Source: Solirubrobacterales bacterium (lineage in GTDB: Bacteria; Actinomycetota; Thermoleophilia; Solirubrobacterales; Solirubrobacteraceae). Taken from it: a stretch of 5,738 nt of DNA. Made by a program: the position numbers and the translations under genes. Positions within the stretch are counted from its first letter, which is position 1. The number at the start of each line of letters is the position of its first letter. Below the pieces are notes generated by a model that saw only the letters and a list, made by a program, of their open reading frames with translations, did no database searches and was not told where the DNA came from. The stretch lies in assembly GCA_025963955.1 (NCBI GenBank), contig JAOPZU010000101.1, forward strand, positions 1 to 5,738, written 5' to 3'. Positions 1 through 3,902 of this stretch are shown in pieces.

Positions 1-690
1 CACGCGGGCGTCCTGGAAGAACAGCTCCGCGGTGTCCTGGGCGTGCTGGCCGAGCTTCTCCAGGTTGCGCCCGCGCGTGAAGCCGGGGGTGTCCGCCTCG
101 ATCGCCAGCAGCGAGATGTCCGCGTAGGTGCCGCTCGTCCCGGTCCGCACGGCGGTGATGATGAGGTCGGCGTTGATGCCGTTGGTGATGAAGGTCTTGG
201 ACCCGTTGACGAGGAAGACGTCCGGGTCGGCCGGATCACGGCGGGCGGTGGTGGTGATCGCCTGCAGATCCGAGCCGGTCTGGGGCTCGGTCATCGCGAT
301 CCCGAGCAGCAGCTCGCCGCTGACGATGCCGGGCAGCCAGCGCGCCGCCTGCTCCTCGGTGCTGAGCTCCGCGAAGTAGGGCAGCGCCACGTCGTTCTGC
401 ATCGTGAAGCAGAGCGAGAAGGCGGCCAGCCCGCGGCGGCAGGCCTCCTCGTTGAGCACGCTGTTGAAGCGGAAGTCGTCGGTGCCCGCGCCGCCGTATT
501 CCTCCCCCACCGACATGCCGAAGAAGCCGAGCTCCCCGACGCGCGTCAGCACGTCCCGGGGGACGTGGCCCTCGCGCTCCCAGGCGTCGTAGTGCGGGAC
601 GATCTCGGCGTCCAGAAAGCGGCCGAAGCTCTCTCGGAGAGCGTCGTGGTCGCTGTCGAAGAGCGGGCGGGACATCGCGGCGGCAGACAT
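1..690 (-). CDS. Acyl-CoA dehydrogenase, N-terminal part (gene continues past the left edge)
   Basis: This is the first 230 codons of an FAD-dependent acyl-CoA dehydrogenase, the flavoenzyme family that introduces the alpha-beta double bond into acyl-CoA thioesters and passes electrons to ETF, acting in the cytoplasm. The minus strand is open from the ATG at 690 to position 1. Residues 12-125 look like the helical N-terminal domain, including GFFGMSVGEEYGGAG (56-69). The beta-domain follows with the family signature AMTEPQTGSD (132-141), where Thr139 replaces the usual small residue before GSD, then NGSKTFITNG (162-171) and EKLGQ (211-215). The C-terminal helical domain with the catalytic glutamate lies outside the window, so chain-length specificity cannot be judged. 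An alternative ATG at 675 would remove five residues. ATG 690 is preferred because a -10 box lies 7 nt upstream; an AGGA one base from the ATG is too close to act as a Shine-Dalgarno site. Confidence 0.93.
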   Translation of the reverse strand, partial: MSAAAMSRPLFDSDHDALRESFGRFLDAEIVPHYDAWEREGHVPRDVLTRVGELGFFGMSVGEEYGGAGTDDFRFNSVLNEEACRRGLAAFSLCFTMQNDVALPYFAELSTEEQAARWLPGIVSGELLLGIAMTEPQTGSDLQAITTTARRDPADPDVFLVNGSKTFITNGINADLIITAVRTGTSGTYADISLLAIEADTPGFTRGRNLEKLGQHAQDTAELFFQDARV

Positions 691-697
691 GTCCTGC

Positions 698-703
698 ACG
701 CTA
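698..703 (-). promoter_or_regulatory. -10 box (TAGCGT) for the acyl-CoA dehydrogenase, leaderless arrangement
   Basis: On the minus strand TAGCGT fits the actinobacterial TANNNT consensus and ends 7 nt before ATG 690. Transcription would then start at or next to the A of the ATG, giving a leaderless mRNA. No convincing -35 hexamer is visible at 16-19 nt spacing, so this rests on the -10 box and its position. Confidence 0.4.
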
Positions 704-785
704 CGAGACCACCGCGAGACCGCCACGACCCCGGCCGGGGAACCCGGTCACCCGGAAGGGGGAGCGGCGGTGGCACCTCGCGCGT

Positions 786-813
786 CCGACCGCTCTCGCC
801 CGCGCGTTACCGT
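786..813 (+). promoter_or_regulatory. Candidate promoter for the transglutaminase-SDR unit (-10 TACCGT, leaderless)
   Basis: TACCGT at 808-813 fits TANNNT and ends 6 nt before ATG 820, which would place the transcript start on the start codon. A weak -35 candidate, CCGACC (786-791, sharing GAC with TTGACA), lies 16 nt upstream. No purine-rich Shine-Dalgarno site precedes ATG 820, which fits leaderless translation. It mirrors the arrangement of the divergent acyl-CoA dehydrogenase gene. Confidence 0.45.
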
Positions 814-819
814 GGCCGG

Positions 820-1536
820 ATGCGCCAGGAGCCCATCAGCGGACCGCCCACGGCCGCCGACCTCGAGCCGACCGAGCGGTTCGACTTCCACGAGCCGACC
901 GTGGCCGCCTTCGCGCGCCGGGCGGCCGGCGACGCGGAGGACGAGGCGACCCGCGCGAGTCGCCTCTTCGCCGCCGTGCGGGAGCAGATCCGCTACGCGC
1001 CGTCGGGCGAGCTCCACGACCCGGCGGCCTTCGCCGCGAGCGCCGTCCTGCGCACGCCGCAGAACTGGTGCGTCCCGAAGGCGCTCCTGCTGGCCGCGAG
1101 CGCGCGCGCCGTCGGGATCCCGGCCCGGCTCGGCTTCGCGGACGTGCGCAACCACCTCTCCTCGCCGCGGCTGACCGCCCGCATGGGCACCGACCTCTTC
1201 GTCTACCACGGCTACACGCTGCTGTTCGTGGAGGGCGCCTGGCGGAAGGCGAGCCCCGCGTTCAACGCGGCGCTATGCGCCCGCTTCGGCACGCCGGCGC
1301 TGGATTTCGACGGCCGGACGGACGCGCTGCTGCACGCCCACGACGGCGAGGGCCGGCGGCACATGGAGTACGTGACCGACCACGGCGCGTTCGCCGATGT
1401 CCCCTTCGAGCGCATGTGGGCCGCGTTCGCGGAGCACTACGACATGGCGCGGCTGACCCGGTCGGACGGCGGCGAGGACGCCCTGTTCGGCGGCGGCGGG
1501 GACGACGGGACGGACATCGGCGCGACGGTCATCTAG
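820..1536 (+). CDS. Transglutaminase-like superfamily protein
   Basis: A 238-residue protein of the microbial transglutaminase-like family (papain-fold cysteine enzymes, often proteases or amidases rather than cross-linkers); the substrate is unknown. The core shows the nucleophile region TPQNWCVPKALLLAASARAVGIPAR (79-103) with Cys84 at the head of the helix, and the histidine strand VYHGYTLLFVEGAWRKASPAFN (128-149) with His130. The usual acidic third residue after the W-x-x motif is absent: the sequence there is Ser145-Pro-Ala-Phe-Asn149, so Asn149 may fill that role. I recall this SPAFN/TPAFN variant, together with a downstream RRHMEYV-type motif (here 179-185), from one bacterial subfamily. 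There is no signal peptide or TM segment, so it is probably cytoplasmic. The last 20 residues are acidic and glycine-rich and probably disordered. The reading frame stays open upstream to 43, but that part is antisense to the acyl-CoA dehydrogenase; coding character begins at ATG 820. It is followed 9 bp later by the SDR gene, in a probable operon. Confidence 0.85.
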   Translation: MRQEPISGPPTAADLEPTERFDFHEPTVAAFARRAAGDAEDEATRASRLFAAVREQIRYAPSGELHDPAAFAASAVLRTPQNWCVPKALLLAASARAVGIPARLGFADVRNHLSSPRLTARMGTDLFVYHGYTLLFVEGAWRKASPAFNAALCARFGTPALDFDGRTDALLHAHDGEGRRHMEYVTDHGAFADVPFERMWAAFAEHYDMARLTRSDGGEDALFGGGGDDGTDIGATVI

Positions 1537-1545
1537 GGTCGCCGC

Positions 1546-2430
1546 ATGGACATCACCCTGACCGGCGGCACGGGGCTCATCGGCTCCGCTGTCCTGCGCA
1601 GCCTGCTGGACCACGGCCATGTCGTGACCGCGCTCGTGCGCAGCGACCGGGCGGCGGCGACGGTCGAAGCGTCCGGGGCGATCGCCGTCCGGGGCGACCT
1701 GCTGGACGGTGCCTGGCTGGCCGAGGAGCTGGCCGGCGCGCACGGCGTCATCCACACCGCGAGCCCCGGTGACGCGACGAGCGCGGACGTCGACCGCGCG
1801 GTCGCCGAGGCCGCGGTGAGCGCCCTCACCGGCAGCGGCAAGCGCTACCTCCACACGAGCGGCGTGTGGATCCGCGGCTCGGGCGAGGACATCACGGAGA
1901 CCTCGCGGCTGAACCCGCCCGGGATCGTCGCCTGGCGCGCGGAGATCGAGCAGCTCGTCCTCGGGACGGAGGGGTTGAACGGGATCGTCATCGAGCCGGG
2001 CATCGTCTACGGCCTGGGCCGGGGCCTGCCGAACGTCCTGATGGACGGCCCGCGGAACGCCAAGGGCGCGCTGACGCTGATCGGGGACGGCAGCCAGCAC
2101 TGGGTCACGGTCCACGTCGACGACCTCGCGGAGCTCTACGTCCTCGCGCTCGAGCGCGGCCGTCCCGGCGAGCGCTACATCGGCGCCAGCGGCGTGAACC
2201 CGACGGTCCGCGAGCTCGGGCTGACGCTCTCCACGGACGAGGAGGGCGGCGCCGGCGTGGTCGCCGAGGCCGTGGCCGCGACGCGCAAGCGCCTGGGCGG
2301 GCCGCTGGCCGGTGCGTTGCTGCTCGACCAGCAGGCGACGGGCGCGAAGGCCAAGGCCGAGCTCGGGTGGGACCCGATCGGCCCGACGCTCGTGGAGGAG
2401 CTGCGGGACGGCAGCTACGCGGCGGGCTGA
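1546..2430 (+). CDS. Atypical extended-SDR protein (NAD-dependent epimerase/dehydratase family)
   Basis: A 294-residue Rossmann-fold protein expected to bind NAD(P)(H) and act as a cytoplasmic oxidoreductase or epimerase-like enzyme; the substrate cannot be told. The N-terminus carries the extended-SDR nucleotide motif TGGTGLIG (6-13), an acidic-turn segment RGDL (49-52) and the strand YLHTSG (101-106), which supplies the usual Ser/Thr. At the place where the catalytic Tyr-x-x-x-Lys is expected the sequence is I127-V-A-W-R131, so Tyr is missing and Lys is replaced by Arg; this is an atypical SDR that may not use classical catalysis. Later family landmarks are the PGIVYG loop (151-156), HVDDLAELYVLAL (190-202) and the C-terminal ELGWDP (272-277). 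The start is supported by AGGG at 1535-1538, 7 nt before the ATG and overlapping the upstream stop, so translation is probably coupled to the transglutaminase gene. It ends in tandem TGA codons (2428-2433). Confidence 0.9.
   Translation: MDITLTGGTGLIGSAVLRSLLDHGHVVTALVRSDRAAATVEASGAIAVRGDLLDGAWLAEELAGAHGVIHTASPGDATSADVDRAVAEAAVSALTGSGKRYLHTSGVWIRGSGEDITETSRLNPPGIVAWRAEIEQLVLGTEGLNGIVIEPGIVYGLGRGLPNVLMDGPRNAKGALTLIGDGSQHWVTVHVDDLAELYVLALERGRPGERYIGASGVNPTVRELGLTLSTDEEGGAGVVAEAVAATRKRLGGPLAGALLLDQQATGAKAKAELGWDPIGPTLVEELRDGSYAAG
2399..2416. repeat. Short inverted repeat at the end of the SDR gene
   Basis: AGCTGC (2399-2404) and GCAGCT (2411-2416) form a perfect 6-bp stem with a 6-nt loop. It lies inside the SDR coding end, 17 nt past the 3' end of the tRNA-Val gene as read on the minus strand, where a terminator for the tRNA transcript could be. 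There is no T-run on either strand, so a terminator role is only a possibility. Confidence 0.25.
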
Positions 2431-2433
2431 TGA

Positions 2434-2506
2434 TGGACGCTGCCGGGCTCGAACCGGCGACCTACGCCTTGTAAGGGCGACGCTCTACCAACTGAGCTAA
2501 ACGTCC
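2434..2506 (-). tRNA. tRNA-Val(UAC)
   Basis: A complete 73-nt cloverleaf on the minus strand. The acceptor stem pairs GGACGTT with AGCGTCC (one G-U pair). The D-arm is GCTC-AGTTGGTA-GAGC. The anticodon loop CTTACAA has U33 and anticodon UAC at 34-36, which decodes GUA valine and by wobble possibly other GUN codons. The T-arm GCCGG-TTCGAGC-CCGGC is fully paired. The discriminator is A at 2434, and the following bases are TCA, so CCA must be added after transcription. The anticodon stem has four good pairs plus a U-U mismatch at positions 27-43, a minor oddity. It lies 14 bp downstream of the transporter stop on the same strand and converges with the SDR gene across a 3-bp gap. Confidence 0.95.
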
Positions 2507-2517
2507 GCGGGACGGGA

Positions 2518-2523
2518 AGACTA
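2518..2523 (-). promoter_or_regulatory. Possible -10 box (TAGTCT) for tRNA-Val
   Basis: On the minus strand TAGTCT fits TANNNT and ends 11 nt before the tRNA 5' end, almost the same spacing as the TAGGAT box before tRNA-Glu in this window. It overlaps the TAG stop codon of the transporter gene. No clear -35 is seen, and read-through from the transporter is an alternative source of the tRNA transcript. Confidence 0.3.
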
Positions 2524-3378
2524 CGCGCTGCCGAGGCTGATGAGCGCGACCCCGAGCAGGGCGATGACGACGCCCGCCGCCTGCACGCGCCGCAGGCGCT
2601 CGCGCAGCACGACGCGCGCAAGGACGACGGTCGCCACGGGGTACAGCGAGCCGACCACCGCGACGACGCTGAGCGCGCCGCGGGTGATCGCGACGGCGTA
2701 GAGCGAGGTCGCGACGCAGTCGAGCTGCGCCACGCCGATCAAGCGGAGAAGGTCCGTGCCGCGGGGGACGGGCAGACCGCGCCGCCACACGATGAGCGCC
2801 ACCACCGGGATCGCCGGGACGCGTGAGAGCAGGATCGCCCAGCCGAGGGATGCGTCGGCCGCGGTGTCGTAGAAGACGAAGAAGGTGCCGAAGCCGAGCG
2901 CGGCGCCGAGGGACAGCAGGATCACGCGGCGGGTGTGGGCACGGTCCGCGGCGCTGGCGGCGCCGTCCGCCTCCGCCTCCCGCCCGGCGAGCATGACTCC
3001 GGCCATGGCCAGGACCAGGCCGACGACGATCAGCGCGGTGAGCCGGTCCCCGCCGGCGACGCCGACCACCACCGGGACGGTCGCGCCCGTCGCCGACAAC
3101 GGGGCGACGATGGACATCGTCCCGATCGACAGCGCGGTGTAGAAGAGGGCCAGGGCGCTCACGCCGGCGAGCCCCGCGAGCACGGCGTACAGCGTGTGCT
3201 CGAGGTCCGGGAACGGGTCGCGCGCCGCGAGGACGATCGTCCCGGCCGCGATCAGGCCGCCCGCCTCGACGATCAGCAGGACGGACATGGCGGGCCAGCG
3301 CCGGCTGAAGAGGCCACCGCAGAAGTCGGCCAGGCCCCACGCGACCGACGCGGTGAGGGACAGGAGCACCGCGAGCAC
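2521..3378 (-). CDS. EamA/DMT-superfamily membrane transporter
   Basis: A 285-residue integral membrane protein of the drug/metabolite transporter superfamily, which exports or imports small metabolites; the substrate is unknown. It has about ten hydrophobic segments in two EamA repeats. The first starts at LLSLTASVAWGLADF (5-19); the second starts near 152 after a charged, Ala/Asp-rich loop (132-150) and ends with the typical SLYPVATVVLARVVLRERL (244-262) and a last TM helix (264-283). The frame is open to 3672, but codons upstream of about 3380 have many A/T third positions, unlike the GC3-rich body, and lie in a strongly palindromic region. The GTG at 3378 is therefore chosen, giving the usual family length. 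No good Shine-Dalgarno precedes it. GTG 3399 is possible. ATG 3516 has AGGA 9 nt upstream but would add a 46-residue Arg/Pro-rich tail atypical for the family. tRNA-Val follows 14 bp after the stop. Confidence 0.88.
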   Translation of the reverse strand: MLAVLLSLTASVAWGLADFCGGLFSRRWPAMSVLLIVEAGGLIAAGTIVLAARDPFPDLEHTLYAVLAGLAGVSALALFYTALSIGTMSIVAPLSATGATVPVVVGVAGGDRLTALIVVGLVLAMAGVMLAGREAEADGAASAADRAHTRRVILLSLGAALGFGTFFVFYDTAADASLGWAILLSRVPAIPVVALIVWRRGLPVPRGTDLLRLIGVAQLDCVATSLYAVAITRGALSVVAVVGSLYPVATVVLARVVLRERLRRVQAAGVVIALLGVALISLGSA

Positions 3379-3389
3379 GCATCGATGAT

Positions 3390-3528
3390 GGACGACCACG
3401 ACGGCTCGTGCCGCGTGGCGGTCCTCGCAGCGCCGAACCCCTCGACGCCCTGTGGCCCGGCTCGGCGTCCGAGGACGCTCTGCCGGGCCACAGGAGGGCG
3501 GGAGGGTGGACGACATGCGCGGTCGTCC
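3390..3528 (-). promoter_or_regulatory. Candidate structured leader of the EamA transporter gene with alternative pairings
   Basis: Read on the minus strand, GGACGACC (3528-3521) can form a 7-bp hairpin with GTCGTCC (3514-3508). Alternatively it can pair over 8 perfect base pairs with GGTCGTCC (3397-3390), which ends 11 nt before the proposed GTG start. The two pairings exclude each other, and the long hairpin at 3494-3449 lies between them. This resembles the layout of a cis-acting RNA switch controlling a transporter, but no known riboswitch consensus was recognised. The transcription start is unknown: a TACATA at 3534-3529 could be a -10 box, in which case the first arm would not be fully transcribed. 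Confidence 0.35.
3449..3494. repeat. Long two-part hairpin (13-bp + 5-bp stems)
   Basis: CCTGTGGCCCGGC (3449-3461) is a perfect inverted repeat of 3482-3494. Inside it, after a symmetric 3x3 internal loop (TCG and TCT), GCGTC (3465-3469) pairs with GACGC (3474-3478) around a CGAG tetraloop. The total is 18 base pairs in 46 nt. On the minus strand, CGC upstream could add three pairs with GCG downstream if a CCT is bulged out. No T-run follows on either strand, so a simple intrinsic terminator is not supported. It could be an RNA structure, a protein-binding site or a dispersed repeat. Confidence 0.75.
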
Positions 3529-3534
3529 TATGTA

Positions 3535-3560
3535 CACCGCGGTGGGATGGATCCGCGGTG
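3535..3560. promoter_or_regulatory. Possible operator: palindrome plus repeated half
   Basis: CACCGCGGTG (3535-3544) is a perfect 10-bp palindrome, and CCGCGGTG recurs at 3553-3560, 16 bp from the first CCGCGGTG (3537-3544). The spacing of about one and a half helical turns and the place upstream of the transporter leader fit a regulator site, but no regulator is encoded in the window and the core CCGCGG is expected fairly often in such DNA. Confidence 0.3.
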
Positions 3561-3677
3561 CTTGGAGAGCATGATGCGCGCCGAACCTGAAGCGGTTCTG
3601 TGGAGCACATGAGCGTCTCGTAAAGCTGCCGTGCCCGGTTCCCCACGCGAGGTGCCTGCGCCCGCGCGGCAACCGCG

Positions 3678-3683
3678 TAGGAT
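3678..3683 (+). promoter_or_regulatory. -10 box (TAGGAT) for tRNA-Glu
   Basis: TAGGAT is a good TANNNT match and ends 12 nt before the tRNA-Glu 5' end, which predicts a start near 3690 and a leader of only a few bases. The DNA 16-19 bp upstream is GC-rich without a recognisable -35 hexamer. Confidence 0.5.
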
Positions 3684-3695
3684 GTGGGGCACCAC

Positions 3696-3768
3696 GCCCC
3701 TATGGTCTAGTGGTTATGACGCCGCCCTTTCACGGCGGAGATCCCGGGTTCGAGCCCCGGTGGGGGTA
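3696..3768 (+). tRNA. tRNA-Glu(UUC)
   Basis: A complete 73-nt cloverleaf. The acceptor stem pairs GCCCCTA with TGGGGGT (G1-U72 and U6-G67 wobbles). The D-arm is the typical tRNA-Glu GTC-TAGTGGTTAT-GAC. The anticodon arm is CCGCC-CTTTCAC-GGCGG with anticodon UUC, decoding GAA and GAG. The variable loop is AGATC, and the T-arm is CCGGG-TTCGAGC-CCCGG. The discriminator is A at 3768; CCA is not encoded. It stands alone on the plus strand, with the exported glycine-rich protein gene 134 bp downstream. No intrinsic terminator is visible after it, so some transcripts may run on. Confidence 0.96.
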
Positions 3769-3902
3769 CTGCAAAGGGCTCGCGAACGCCGGCCTTGGTG
3801 GCAGACGGTCTGAGACCGCTCGACACTGGACCGCGCGCGACGGGACCAGGACGAGACCCGGCGGGGCTTGTATGCCCGCCGACACAAGCGTAGGTTCGAT
3901 CC
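3769..3902 (+). promoter_or_regulatory. Leader region of the exported glycine-rich protein
   Basis: No gene is present here. It holds two small dyads: CGGTC-TGA-GACCG (3806-3818) and a 7-bp stem CGGCGGG/CCCGCCG (3859-3865/3875-3881) with a 9-nt loop. The only A/T-richer stretch, TTGTAT (3868-3873), lies in that loop and is a poor -10 candidate. AGG at 3892-3894 is 8 nt before GTG 3903 and is the likely ribosome-binding site. A TAG at 3891-3893 closes the downstream gene's frame, so no earlier start is possible. Confidence 0.4.

Larger units (their letters stand above)
3379..3695. other. 317-bp non-coding region with dense dyad symmetry between the transporter and tRNA-Glu
   Basis: No convincing gene is seen here. 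The frames that stay open have poor third-position GC bias. Part of the two strands encodes nearly the same peptide (CGPAxRPRT) because the DNA is palindromic. The region holds the transporter leader candidate, a long hairpin, a palindromic operator candidate (3535-3560), two copies of GCGCCGAACC (3430-3439 and 3578-3587), and the tRNA-Glu promoter at its right end. The stretch 3588-3670 shows nothing I recognise. Confidence 0.7.

Noticed and set aside
43..819. Plus-strand open frame upstream of the transglutaminase-like gene, which would give a 497-residue protein.
   Set aside because: It is antisense to the acyl-CoA dehydrogenase, has a shadow composition rich in Arg, Gly, Val and Ala, and shows no family motif before ATG 820.
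3449..3494. The long hairpin as an intrinsic transcription terminator.
   Set aside because: There is no T-run on either side, and it lies upstream of the transporter rather than after a gene.
2462..3646. Minus-strand open frame of 394 codons overlapping the transporter in another frame and running into tRNA-Val.
   Set aside because: Its translation is Arg-rich low-complexity sequence; the transporter frame has ten hydrophobic segments and EamA motifs.
2434..3768. The two tRNA genes as ends of an integrated mobile element.
   Set aside because: They are different tRNAs in opposite orientation, no integrase or attachment-site duplication was seen, and the transporter between them has composition like its neighbours.
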